41,286 nucleotides of DNA. Source: Pseudogemmobacter faecipullorum (GTDB taxonomy: Bacteria; Pseudomonadota; Alphaproteobacteria; Rhodobacterales; Rhodobacteraceae). Positions 8,226-16,197 of the stretch are shown one piece after another (position 1 is the first letter of the stretch; the number at the start of each line of letters is the position of its first letter). The stretch covers positions 1 to 41,286 of the forward strand of contig NZ_JACDXX010000024.1 of assembly GCF_020539525.1 (NCBI RefSeq), given 5' to 3'. The position numbers and the translations under genes were made by a program. The notes beneath the pieces are model-generated. The model was given only the letters and a program-made list of their open reading frames with translations, did not search any database and had not been told where the DNA came from.

Positions 8226-9185
8226 ATGACCCTGCGAGCCAAACTGCCCTCGACGGGTGCGATCTTTATGTTCGAAGCTGCCGCAAGGCATATGAGCTTC
8301 ACGGAGGCCGCCCGTGAGTTCAACGTCACGCAACCTGCCGTCAGCCGCATGATAGCCCGGCTGGAAGATCATCTCGGCTGTGAATTATTCCGACGCAAAT
8401 CCGGCAGGACTGAGCTGACAGACAGCGGGGTGGTTCTGCTGCGAGGGGTCCGGTCCGGTTTTGACAGTATTGAATCTGCACTGGGCGAAATCGCAGCGCT
8501 GCATCAGCAGGACAACACGCTCACAATCTCCGTGACATCCGCTTTTGCAATCCACTGGCTGATGCCTCGCTTTGACAAACTGCGCCGGGATCTCCCGGAA
8601 CTGACCGTCAGGCTCGACCTGATCCATGGTGAGCCGAACGGTCCTCTGGGGGCAGCCGATATCGGTATTCGCTACAATATGACCTCCAGCGAGGATTCAG
8701 AGATCGCGATGCTGGCAGACGAGGTCATTATCCCTGTCTGCAGCCCGGCCTATCTGCAGACCCACAGCAGAATAGATGGCCCGGGGGGCATGAAGGGTCA
8801 TACGATCGCCAACCTGCAGGGAACTTTGCGCCTGCCATGGCAAAAGGCGCTGCCCTGGCTGTCCGGCGGTCAGTTTCATGACGCAGATGAGATGACATTT
8901 TCAGATTATGCCCTAGTATTGCAGGCGGCGATCAAAGGCCAGGCCATTGCGCTTGGCTGGTGGCATGTGGTCGCGCATGAAATCTTCACCGGCGGCCTTG
9001 TGCCGGCGGGCAACAAAATGCTGAAAACCGGCGCCTTCTACAACCTGCTCACCCGTCCGGGGCCGGGAAAACGCCCGGCAGTGCGTAAGCTCTGCGACTG
9101 GCTGATCGCCGAGTTCGCCGTGCTCGAAACAGAGCGCGACCGATTAGGACTGGAAACGGTCATAAGAGCAGGCGCTGATCGTTAA
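8226..9185 (+). CDS. LysR-family transcriptional regulator (GcvA-like)
   Basis: The product has 319 residues. An N-terminal winged helix-turn-helix (MFEAAARHMSFTEAAREFNVTQPAVSRMIARLEDHLGCELFRR, about 14-60) is followed by a linker helix and a periplasmic-binding-fold effector domain (from about 95). The pattern of two half domains with LMPRFDKLRRDLPELTVRL and IIPVCSPAYLQ is that of the GcvA/AmpR branch. It lies in the same direction 94 bp after the binding-protein gene, so it probably controls the catabolic pair in response to its substrate. The start ATG at 8226 fits family length. No clear T-N11-A box was identified. Confidence 0.85.
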   Translation: MTLRAKLPSTGAIFMFEAAARHMSFTEAAREFNVTQPAVSRMIARLEDHLGCELFRRKSGRTELTDSGVVLLRGVRSGFDSIESALGEIAALHQQDNTLTISVTSAFAIHWLMPRFDKLRRDLPELTVRLDLIHGEPNGPLGAADIGIRYNMTSSEDSEIAMLADEVIIPVCSPAYLQTHSRIDGPGGMKGHTIANLQGTLRLPWQKALPWLSGGQFHDADEMTFSDYALVLQAAIKGQAIALGWWHVVAHEIFTGGLVPAGNKMLKTGAFYNLLTRPGPGKRPAVRKLCDWLIAEFAVLETERDRLGLETVIRAGADR

Positions 9186-9335
9186 TCTCTGACTTCAGCG
9201 TGTCTTCTTACGACCGGAATCGAGCGCAGTTCAGCACAAAGGAGACCTGCCTTGAGAAGAAATGGTCGCACATATTCGGACCAAGCGTGGAAGGCTGGTT
9301 CCTGATCATCTGAACCTTCTCTTGCCGTTCCGATC

Positions 9336-9482
9336 TCAGTCCGCGTCCTGATATCCGGTGGCCATCTCCAGCTGATGCGCCAGCGCCAGAAGCAGCAGAT
9401 CTGCCCCGGGCCGGGCCGTCAGCTGGATCATATCAGGGAAGCCCGCCTCTGCTAACGGCAAGGGGCAGACCGCCGAGGGGGC
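9336..9482 (-). pseudogene. Amidase-signature enzyme, C-terminal remnant
   Basis: The minus strand encodes about 48 codons ending at a TGA (9336-9338): APSAVCPLPLAEAGFPDMIQ, then LTARPGADLLLLALAHQLE, then MATGYQDAD. Amidase-signature proteins (GatA/AtzF type) end with a proline-rich strand followed by a xxGRPGADxxLLxLAxxxE helix. The remnant is joined abruptly at about 9481 to the first codons of an IS21 istA, which shows an IS-mediated deletion. The rest of the gene is gone. It was presumably part of the amine or amide catabolic locus to its left. Bases 9186-9335 hold nothing I recognise. Confidence 0.55.
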
Positions 9483-9623
9483 GCATCTTACGAATGACGT
9501 TCAATAGTCCCATGTGGATCACTCCGATGCCTCCCTCGCTCACTGCGCGGGGGAGGGTCACATGGGTCAAATCTCAATGGAAATTATCGCCCTAAATGGG
9601 TCAGTTCTAAGCGGCAATCAACA
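9481..9623 (-). mobile_element. IS21-family left-end remnant with the first codons of istA
   Basis: Read on the minus strand from 9623, the sequence begins TGTTGATTGCCGCTTAGAAC and then carries repeated TGACCCA-like words (near 9598 and 9557), the multiple terminal binding sites characteristic of IS21-family ends. At 9513 an ATG opens MGLLNVIRKMR, the usual opening of one istA branch. It breaks off into amidase sequence after about 11 codons. The outermost 29 bases recur exactly at 37844-37872. Only one end of the element is left. Confidence 0.6.
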
Positions 9624-9849
9624 GCATGACCTTTTTCGAACTGTCGCCCTCTTCCGGATGGCAGCCGCAGCGCTCAAGGACGTTGCCGAAGTAACGCTCT
9701 CCACCCCATCCTTCCTCGCCGCTGATTGCCTGCAAGGCCGAGCGTATCAGCTGCCGGCCAGGAAGCGACCCCTCTGCCCTATAAAACTCGGCCTCATCGA
9801 TCGGCCCCTGCCGCTGCAGTTCTGCGATCATTTCTTCGACAGTCTTCAT
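9607..9849 (-). CDS. Small hypothetical protein, C-terminus rewritten by the IS21 end
   Basis: The product has 80 residues beginning MKTVEEMIAELQRQGPIDEA, with a ribosome binding site GGAGGAG just upstream. It starts 17 bases after the mobA-type relaxase stop, on the same strand, so it is probably the last gene of that operon. Its last codons (LLIAA and stop) are supplied by the IS21 terminal repeat at 9607-9623, so the original C-terminus is lost. I do not recognise the family. It may be an accessory mobilization gene by position only. Confidence 0.5.
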   Translation of the reverse strand: MKTVEEMIAELQRQGPIDEAEFYRAEGSLPGRQLIRSALQAISGEEGWGGERYFGNVLERCGCHPEEGDSSKKVMLLIAA

Positions 9850-9866
9850 CTTTACTCCTCCTCCAC

Positions 9867-11138
9867 TCAGCGCTCTCTGTCTCCACCACGATCCCGGTCG
9901 CGACCTGACCCACGTTCCGTCACGCCCTCAGCCCCACGCCCAAGCAACGCCGCGCGGCGGTCTCGTTCCTCCGGCGCTGCCACGCCGTGCGTTGGAGCCT
10001 CTCGCGCCTGATCGGAAGCCCGCTGCGCCAGCGCGCTCTCGCGGTCCCGTCCGAGCACGGCATCCCGACGCCCCCGCTCCGGATCCTCCGGTGTGATACG
10101 CTCCCGCCCGACATCTGGTGCCTGTGCGTCCGTTCGCCCGATCTCACGCCCCAGCACAGCCGCACGTCGTGCGTCATGTGAACCCCGCTCAGCCTCTCCC
10201 ATCACCCTCTCCCTGATCCGTGTCATTGCCGCATCAACACGACCCCAAAGCTGGTCCAGCCGCTCCCTTGCCCCGGTTATGAAGGCCTTCGCCCGCTCCC
10301 TCAGCTCAAGACGCAGCTCGAACTGGCGCCAGCCAAACTCAAAGCGCAAAGCATTGCGCGCCTGTGCCGCGCGGAAAGCCTCGCCACGCTCGGTGACGAT
10401 GCCGCGTTTTTCCAGCGCATAGGCTGCTGGGCCAATCTTGGGCTCGGGCTCACGGTTAAGCTCGATCACCTTCTTCTCGCAGGCGATTGCCTCATCCTCC
10501 TGGCCTGCGGTCTGAGCGCGCTCCAGCGCCTGCTCTACCTCGGTACGCTGCGCCTCAAGCGAGCGATGATCAATCCGCTCCGCATAGCCTTCCCGCTCCA
10601 GTGCCCGGTTCGCATCACGCGCCCAGGCCTCGCGCCAGCCGAGCAGCAGATCCGGCGCATTCCAGCCGCGATCTTTCTTGCCAAACCCATCCCCGGTCAG
10701 CTCTCGCATTGTCAGCATCACATGCGCATGCGGCTGACCGCCACCGTCGCGAGCCCTGCCCTCATGGATCGCCAGATCCGCAATCATGCCGCGATCAACA
10801 AACTCACGCTGAACAAAGCCACGCAGCAATTCGAGCCGGGTCTCTCGGTCGAGCTCACGAGGCAACGCAACTTCGATTTCCCGGGCCAGCTGTGCATCGC
10901 GCCGCTTCTCGACCGCCTCAACCGCATTCCAGAGCCGGTCTCGATTAAGCATCCACTCCGGTGCATTCTGCGGTGCCATGATCTCAGCGTGGAGCACCCC
11001 ACCCTTACGGCTGTAATCATGCTCCAGATCCTGCCGCTCATCGCGCAGCCGCCCGCCGGACCGATAGGCCGCAGCAGCCACTGAGGACCGTCCTCCGGCC
11101 CGGCTGATCACTTTGGCACTGAGATGATAGATCGCCAC
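9867..11138 (-). CDS. mobA: MobA/MobL-type (MobQ) relaxase
   Basis: The product has 423 residues. The relaxase domain occupies about 1-220: MAIYHLSAKVISRAGGRSSV, then AAAAYRSGG with the presumed catalytic Tyr25 (motif I), and a metal-binding histidine cluster H125...H137-x-H139 in GGGQPHAHVML (motif III). The rest is a charged, Arg/Glu-rich tail with repeated AxLGR units (AAVLGREIG, DAVLGRDRE, AALLGRGAE) and no helicase or primase domain, so it is shorter than Ti-type TraA. It nicks oriT and leads the single strand to the coupling protein. A candidate oriT lies about 145 bp upstream. The VirD4-like partner is at 14186-16033. No mating-pore genes are present, so transfer needs a helper. Confidence 0.88.
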   Translation of the reverse strand: MAIYHLSAKVISRAGGRSSVAAAAYRSGGRLRDERQDLEHDYSRKGGVLHAEIMAPQNAPEWMLNRDRLWNAVEAVEKRRDAQLAREIEVALPRELDRETRLELLRGFVQREFVDRGMIADLAIHEGRARDGGGQPHAHVMLTMRELTGDGFGKKDRGWNAPDLLLGWREAWARDANRALEREGYAERIDHRSLEAQRTEVEQALERAQTAGQEDEAIACEKKVIELNREPEPKIGPAAYALEKRGIVTERGEAFRAAQARNALRFEFGWRQFELRLELRERAKAFITGARERLDQLWGRVDAAMTRIRERVMGEAERGSHDARRAAVLGREIGRTDAQAPDVGRERITPEDPERGRRDAVLGRDRESALAQRASDQAREAPTHGVAAPEERDRRAALLGRGAEGVTERGSGRDRDRGGDRER

Positions 11139-11281
11139 GGATCGATACCTTCTCTTACTTCACAACAGGGTCCAGCGCCTGTCTGCGCTGGTGGGGAGCG
11201 CGAGGGGGAACCCCTCGTGAGGCGGCAAGGCCGCCGTGGGGGGCAGCCGTCCGGCGCGGGGGTTTCCCCCATGAGGACGCG

Positions 11282-11310
11282 ACATTGCTTCAGCAATGTA
11301 TAAGCGCGCA
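11282..11310 (+). other. oriT: Candidate oriT with hairpin and nic region
   Basis: A perfect 8-bp inverted repeat (ACATTGCT, 11282-11289; AGCAATGT, 11292-11299) is followed directly by ATAAGCGCGCAT. RSF1010-type (MobQ) origins have a hairpin followed by TAAATGCGCCCT-like sequence with the nick inside GCG/C. Layout and position upstream of the MobQ relaxase fit; the exact nick site is inferred. Confidence 0.55.
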
Positions 11311-11635
11311 TTTAGAACTTTTCAACGCTTCACTCCGCACACGGCTCTCCCCTTCCGTACCACCTCCGGCCACAAGCCCCAATGACGCCCGACCGGCCTC
11401 AGCCCCGCAGCTCTCCCTGAGAGACCGGGCCGGAGATCGACGACAGATCCACCCGCTGAGACTGCCCGGCGGCGTCCCAAAGAAAAGACAAGCGAAGACC
11501 TCCCTGAATGACCAGGGCCAGCCTGGTCTTCGTCCGTTTGAGCGGCGATTCGGCTCACCAGGAGCTGGATCGCCGCGAACCGCCTGAGGCCCCCTCCAGT
11601 AAACGAGCCCCGGAACTGAACATGCGAGTTCAGGA
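11311..11635. other. Intergenic, no gene seen; weak inverted repeat
   Basis: This gap separates oriT and the MFS gene. It holds a short inverted repeat GACCAGG/CCTGGTC (11510-11516, 11522-11528) nested with GAAGACC/GGTCTTC (11494-11500, 11525-11531), without a T-run. Open frames here have no recognisable product. It may contain a degraded 3' flank of the MFS cargo. Confidence 0.4.
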
Positions 11636-12826
11636 TCAGTTCGTGTGCCCCTGCCCTCGGGTCGCGATCACCACCATAGCCATGAGTGACAAAACCGCGC
11701 CGGCAATAAAGGGCGCGTGGGAGCCAAAGCTGTGCCAGAGAAAGCCGGCTGCTGTATTGCCGCCGAGCACGACAAGGCCGGTGACCAGATTAAAGCTGCC
11801 GAACGCGCTGCCTCTGAGATACTCAGGCGTGGCTCCGGCAATCATGGCACCGAGCAGGCCCTGGGAGAAGCCCATATGCAATCCCCAGAACACGGTGCCC
11901 AGCACGTAGAGCCAGACAGAGCTTGCAAAGGCGAGCGTGAGATGGGCGGCGATCAGGAAGCTCAGCCCCCACAGGAGGAGACCACGGGTGCCAATCTGAT
12001 CTGACATCCGCCCCACGGGATAGGCACTCAGCCCATAGGCGGCATGCATGATCACCAGAGACAGCGGCACCCAGGCCGGGCTGATCCCTGCCTCCAGCCC
12101 TTTGAGCAAAACAAATGCCTCACTGAACCGGGCCAGCATGATGAGCGCAGCGAGCCCGATCACCGACCACACTGAACGGTTCAGTGTGAAGACCTCTGAC
12201 AGCCGGAAGCTGGTCTTTTTCTTCACCGGGGTGCCGGCTGGCTCCCTGACAAAGAAGATCAGCACCGCCATGCACAGAGCCGCAGGGATGGCCGCCAGCC
12301 AGAAGACAAGCTGGATGTTCCCGGCCAGTGCGAGCATCGCAGCAACCGCGACCAAAGGGCCAATAAACCCGCCCAGAGTGTCGAGCGACTTACGAAGGCC
12401 AAAGCTTGCGCCACGGATAGCGGGAGGGCTCACCGCCGCAATGATCGCATCACGCGGCGTGCCGCGGATGCCCTTGCCCACCCGGTCCATGGCCTTCGCC
12501 AGAACGATCTGATCGAGACTGATCGCCCAGGGGAAGATCAGTCTCGACAGGGCTCCGAGGCCATATCCCAGCACAGCAAGTGGCTTTGCCCGACGGCTCA
12601 GATCGGCCAGGACGCCGGAGAAGAACTTTGTAGCCGTGGCAATCGCCACCGAGAGCCCTTCGATGAAGCCGATCACGAGAGCAGAAGCCCCCAACCCTCC
12701 GGCCAGATAGAGCGGCAAGAGCGCATTGATCATCTCAGAGGAGACATCCATCAGCAGACTGACAATGCCCAGCATCCAGACGGTCGCGGGAATGGCCGGT
12801 CGGGAATGGGATGAGACTGGCGTCAT
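11636..12826 (-). CDS. Major facilitator superfamily transporter
   Basis: The product has 396 residues with twelve predicted membrane segments in two six-helix halves. The cytoplasmic loop motif DRVGKGIRGTPRDA after segment 4 and LADLSRRAKPLAVLGYGLGALSR between segments 2 and 3 are typical of MFS drug/metabolite exporters of the YfkF/bicyclomycin-like type. It acts in the inner membrane; the substrate cannot be read. The gene lies between the candidate oriT and the RHH gene, facing away from the latter, so it looks like cargo inserted into the mobilization module. Its start faces the triple TATATACC operator region at 12970-13023, which may also affect its promoter. Confidence 0.8.
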   Translation of the reverse strand: MTPVSSHSRPAIPATVWMLGIVSLLMDVSSEMINALLPLYLAGGLGASALVIGFIEGLSVAIATATKFFSGVLADLSRRAKPLAVLGYGLGALSRLIFPWAISLDQIVLAKAMDRVGKGIRGTPRDAIIAAVSPPAIRGASFGLRKSLDTLGGFIGPLVAVAAMLALAGNIQLVFWLAAIPAALCMAVLIFFVREPAGTPVKKKTSFRLSEVFTLNRSVWSVIGLAALIMLARFSEAFVLLKGLEAGISPAWVPLSLVIMHAAYGLSAYPVGRMSDQIGTRGLLLWGLSFLIAAHLTLAFASSVWLYVLGTVFWGLHMGFSQGLLGAMIAGATPEYLRGSAFGSFNLVTGLVVLGGNTAAGFLWHSFGSHAPFIAGAVLSLMAMVVIATRGQGHTN

Positions 12827-12969
12827 GACGGCCCCGATGCTGCTTTACCTCTCCAGAGCACAGGACCACGGGAAAGCTCAACGCCGTTTCTGCGGCGCAG
12901 AGGGATTTTGCCCGCATAGCGCTCACTGCGGCAAGGCCCGGAGCTTTGCCGTGGGCTCAGAAAGCGCTC

Positions 12970-13023
12970 GTATATACCCATCATTGTTAATGGTATATAC
13001 ACATAAAATATAGGGTATATACC
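12970..13023. promoter_or_regulatory. Three phased GGTATATACC operator boxes
   Basis: Boxes occur at 12970-12978 (GTATATACC), 12992-13000 (GGTATATAC) and 13014-13023 (GGTATATACC, a perfect palindrome). The cores are 22-23 bp apart, two helical turns, so all face one side of the DNA. The array sits 70 bp before the RHH-protein gene and 140 bp from the divergent MFS start. It is probably the autoregulatory operator of the RHH protein. Confidence 0.6.
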
Positions 13024-13091
13024 ATAATTCCTTTGACATCATCCCCCGCTCTTCTGAAGCCTGTTCCGGCAACAGCGATGAGGAGCGCTCC

Positions 13092-14189
13092 ATGGCCGAG
13101 AAAAAACTATCCCAGCTGCTGGTGAAGCTGCCCGGTGAACTGCGGGACGCCTTCCAGGACTATGCGAAGCTGCATGGTCAGTCGGCCTCGGCGCTCATTC
13201 GTCACTTCATCGAGGATGAGCTGCGCAACGGTCACATCATGAACACCCTGCGTACGCCGCTCGTGGAGGGCCGCTGGAACCGGCCTGCAGCGCCGGTCAC
13301 GGATGACAGTGGCAAGCTTTACCACGTGCAGGTGATCCCGTTTCGCAGTCAGACCACGCTGCAGATCTCCGACCCCGAGAGTGAACGCGGCTTCGTGAGT
13401 TTCCCAGAACTGCCGGGTAAGTCCCGGCTGCTCGATAAAGTCCTAGCCGTCATGCAGTCCAGCTATGACTGGGATACACCTGCCTATGTCCAGATCTGCC
13501 GCGAGTTAAACCTCGATCCCAATTACGGCAGGCCTGAGTACAAGTCAGAGGATCTGGAGATCAAGAATGCGCTTGAGGCCCATATCAAATGGGAAGCCGG
13601 CGGTGATGAGATGAAGCTCAACGAGCTGATATTTGATTTGCTCGATCTGCTGCGCACCGACATCTTCCCGGAATTTTTCACCTATAAGCGCACCAAGGCC
13701 AGCCTGAACACATGGACCTTCAGACTGCCCCCTGCCCTCTTTGCGGAAGCCTTCTCCCGGATTGATCTGACCCGCATGGGATCGACCGAACCGGTCTGGA
13801 CCACGATCACCTTCCTGCCGAGCTGGGAAGGCCGCGGCTACACGGCCAGCATTGCCATCTGTGGTAAGGGTGAATGCGAGCCCGATGGCTGGCACAAAAG
13901 CGGCTATCAGCACGTCCGGGGCGTTGCCCTGCTGCCGAGCCGCATGGACTGGGCCATGGAGACGGTGGTGCGCCGCCTGAAGATGCAGGGCGTAAGCTTC
14001 CTCTCCCTGGAGGAGGCCCGCGCCTATATGGACGCAGAGGGGGCCTGGTGGGCCTTCAGCCAGGGCTCCTGGCAGGCTCCGCAGGGTCTGGAGCCCCGAC
14101 AGCCCTCAACGGTGGAAGGCATGCGCTGGCGGTTCAGGCGTCCTGAGACGCCCCTGTATGACGCCCATCAAAGGGGGGCAGGCTCATGA
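13092..14189 (+). CDS. Ribbon-helix-helix protein coupled to the T4CP gene, unknown C-terminal domain
   Basis: The product has 365 residues. The N-terminal about 45 residues (KLSQLLVKLPGELRDAFQDY, AKLHGQSASALIRHFIEDEL) look like an Arc/CopG ribbon-helix-helix DNA-binding domain. The remaining about 320 residues, rich in Trp and aromatic residues, are not a family I recognise. A ribosome binding site GAGGAG precedes the ATG. The stop overlaps the T4CP start (ATG at 14186), so the two are translationally coupled. RHH accessory proteins (TraY, MobC, VirC2 types) often bind oriT and help dock the relaxosome to the coupling protein. That role, plus autoregulation through the upstream boxes, is the best inference here. 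Confidence 0.6.
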   Translation: MAEKKLSQLLVKLPGELRDAFQDYAKLHGQSASALIRHFIEDELRNGHIMNTLRTPLVEGRWNRPAAPVTDDSGKLYHVQVIPFRSQTTLQISDPESERGFVSFPELPGKSRLLDKVLAVMQSSYDWDTPAYVQICRELNLDPNYGRPEYKSEDLEIKNALEAHIKWEAGGDEMKLNELIFDLLDLLRTDIFPEFFTYKRTKASLNTWTFRLPPALFAEAFSRIDLTRMGSTEPVWTTITFLPSWEGRGYTASIAICGKGECEPDGWHKSGYQHVRGVALLPSRMDWAMETVVRRLKMQGVSFLSLEEARAYMDAEGAWWAFSQGSWQAPQGLEPRQPSTVEGMRWRFRRPETPLYDAHQRGAGS

Positions 14190-16033
14190 GCTTTGTCATC
14201 CTCGAAGCGCGCCACTGGGTGATGATGATCGCAGCTGTGCTCCTCGGTGCCGCAGGTCTGCTTCTGGCCCCCTCCTTCGTCCCTCTTCTCCACACAACCA
14301 GCTGGGCTTTCCCTCTGATTGCCCTCGCCGCCATCCTCGACACCCTCGGAGGCGCCGCAGAGCGTCACAGGGGCGCCCTGAAGCTTGCTGCATGGCTCGC
14401 CCTGTGTCTGGCGGCCACTGTGGTCCTGGCACCCCTCAGGGGCGCTCTGAGCGAGTTTGGGGCAATGGTAACGGCATGGGGGGCGGCTGGCTCTCCCCTG
14501 CCCCGCGCGCTCTGGGAGGGGCTGAAGAGCCTTGGCCACTATAGCGAGCCAGAGCGCCAGGCTATGGCGGTCTCCTCTGCAATTGGTCTCGGCCTCCTGG
14601 CGATTGTTGTCCTCGCGCCTCTGACTGCGGTCTTCAATCCAAAGATCGGTCGCAACCGTAAATCGCGCACCGGCCCCTGGCGTGCCGGCTGGATGGATCC
14701 CCGCGACATTGCACAGCTGGCCCGCAATAAGACGGGGCTGCCGCTGGCGCTATTCAAGGGCAAGCTGCTGCGCTACGCCAAGAACGATGCCAGGGGCTGG
14801 CGCGGTGGCCATCACCTCGTGGTCTCCGGCACCAGAGGCGGCAAAGGCGTTAGCGCAGTGATCCCGGCTATCCTCGATCATCAGGGTCCGGTCGTCGTGC
14901 TCGACATCAAGGGCGAGAACTTCGCTGTCACCCGGCGTCACCGTGAGGAGCTCGGCCGCAGAGTGGCGGTGCTGAACCCTTTCCATCTCATTGAAGACCA
15001 TACCGTTCAGTTCAATCCGCTCGACTACGTCCGGGCGGACTATCTGGCCCGTGACATCGCTCTGGTTGCTGACGGACTGGTCAAGCCCGAGCAGGGCGAT
15101 GGCGCTCACTTCTCAGAGATGGCCCGTCAGCTGGTCGAGGCAGCGATCGAAGTGATCATCACGCAGGAAGATCCTGACCGACGTAACCTGATCGCAGTGG
15201 CCGATCTTCTTCTCTCGGCAAACCTCGATGCAACGCTTGAGGCCTGGGCGGATAGCAAAGATATCATAGGCCATCGCCCGGTACAGACGGCGGCAACCAT
15301 TCTGCGCGCTGGCGACAGAGAGCGCGGCTCCATCCAGACAGCAGTCTCCAAAGCCTTTGAATGGATGCAGTCCGACAATATGCGCGCCTTCCTGCAAGGC
15401 TCGGGCTTCCAGCTGGATGAGCTGCTCGATGACAAGCTGGATCTGTTCATCGTGGTGCCGCTCGATCAGGTGGACAAGCAGGCGATCTTCATGCGGCTCT
15501 TCATCAACCTGGTGCTTGGCACAGTGGTCCGTCAGGACGGTCGACGCCAGGTAAAGGTCCCTGTCCTGCTGGTAATGGATGAGTTCGTGCGGATGGGCCG
15601 CATGGAGCAGATCATGAACATTGCCAATGTCGCGGCCGGCGCCGGGATCGAGGCTTTGTTTGTGACCCAGGACACCGGCCAGGTTGAGAAGGCCTATGGC
15701 CCAAACGATGCTCGTTCGATCTTTGGCTCCTGCATCACCAAACGCATCTTCAACCTCAATGATATCGATACGGCAGAATGGGCCGCGCGCCATCTCGGTG
15801 AGAGCACTGTTTATTCTCAGCAGGTTCGCGAAGGCAAAGCTCCGGGTGACGGACGGGACTTCTCATACTCAGAGCAGCGCCAGAAGCTTATGACGGCAGA
15901 GCAGATCATGGGGATGAAGGCGGATGAGCTCCTGCTCCTGGTGGGTAACCGCAATCCGTTGAAGGCAACGCAGAATATGTACTTCAGAAGTAGCGCATAT
16001 CGGAGCAAATTTGACATGAATCCCCTGAACTAA
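14186..16033 (+). CDS. virD4: VirD4/TraG-type conjugative coupling protein
   Basis: The product has 615 residues. It has N-terminal membrane segments (about 10-55 and 65-85, another at about 128-150), a Walker A GTRGGKGVS at 215-223, the conserved VVLDIKGEN after it, a Walker B-type VLLVMDEFVRMG in the second half, and the FVTQDTGQVEKAYG sensor region, all standard for TraG/VirD4 hexameric ATPases. It links a relaxosome to a mating pore at the inner membrane. The plasmid encodes no pore, so it must use that of another element. It overlaps the RHH gene by four bases. Confidence 0.9.
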   Translation: MSFVILEARHWVMMIAAVLLGAAGLLLAPSFVPLLHTTSWAFPLIALAAILDTLGGAAERHRGALKLAAWLALCLAATVVLAPLRGALSEFGAMVTAWGAAGSPLPRALWEGLKSLGHYSEPERQAMAVSSAIGLGLLAIVVLAPLTAVFNPKIGRNRKSRTGPWRAGWMDPRDIAQLARNKTGLPLALFKGKLLRYAKNDARGWRGGHHLVVSGTRGGKGVSAVIPAILDHQGPVVVLDIKGENFAVTRRHREELGRRVAVLNPFHLIEDHTVQFNPLDYVRADYLARDIALVADGLVKPEQGDGAHFSEMARQLVEAAIEVIITQEDPDRRNLIAVADLLLSANLDATLEAWADSKDIIGHRPVQTAATILRAGDRERGSIQTAVSKAFEWMQSDNMRAFLQGSGFQLDELLDDKLDLFIVVPLDQVDKQAIFMRLFINLVLGTVVRQDGRRQVKVPVLLVMDEFVRMGRMEQIMNIANVAAGAGIEALFVTQDTGQVEKAYGPNDARSIFGSCITKRIFNLNDIDTAEWAARHLGESTVYSQQVREGKAPGDGRDFSYSEQRQKLMTAEQIMGMKADELLLLVGNRNPLKATQNMYFRSSAYRSKFDMNPLN

Positions 16034-16083
16034 AGTAAATGGTCGCTGTCCCCCACATTGTCTGGTTTTGGCATAGCTGCGAG

Positions 16084-16112
16084 TGTCAACGGCGGAGCAA
16101 AAATCGGCCATG
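16084..16112 (+). mobile_element. Possible IS-end remnant (IS21-like)
   Basis: TGTCAACGGCGGAGCAAAAA followed by TCGGCCATG resembles the outer end of another IS21 branch, in which AAAATCGGCCA-type words repeat. Only one such word is visible and there is no transposase next to it, so the call is tentative. Confidence 0.25.
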
Positions 16113-16121
16113 TTCGTTGTT

Positions 16122-16165
16122 TTGCAGGAGGCTCCACCTTACTCAGGAGTTGGAGCCTCCTGCAA
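16122..16165. repeat. Perfect 15-bp inverted repeat between T4CP gene and origin
   Basis: TTGCAGGAGGCTCCA (16122-16136) and TGGAGCCTCCTGCAA (16151-16165) are exact reverse complements with a 14-base loop. There is no T-run after it. It could end the T4CP transcript, or act in replication as a primosome or single-strand initiation site. It lies about 160 bp before the iterons. Confidence 0.6.
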
Positions 16166-16197
16166 ACTCGGGGCGGTTCAGTGTGAGGTTTGAAATT

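Noticed and set aside
10487-11084. Long plus-strand frames opposite the relaxase
   Set aside because: They are Pro/Ser/Arg-rich shadows of the relaxase gene without domains or ribosome binding sites.
16045-16056. 12-bp match GGTCGCTGTCCC to the reverse complement of a segment near 250
   Set aside because: The flanking sequence does not match and neither site is a recognised IS end; probably chance.
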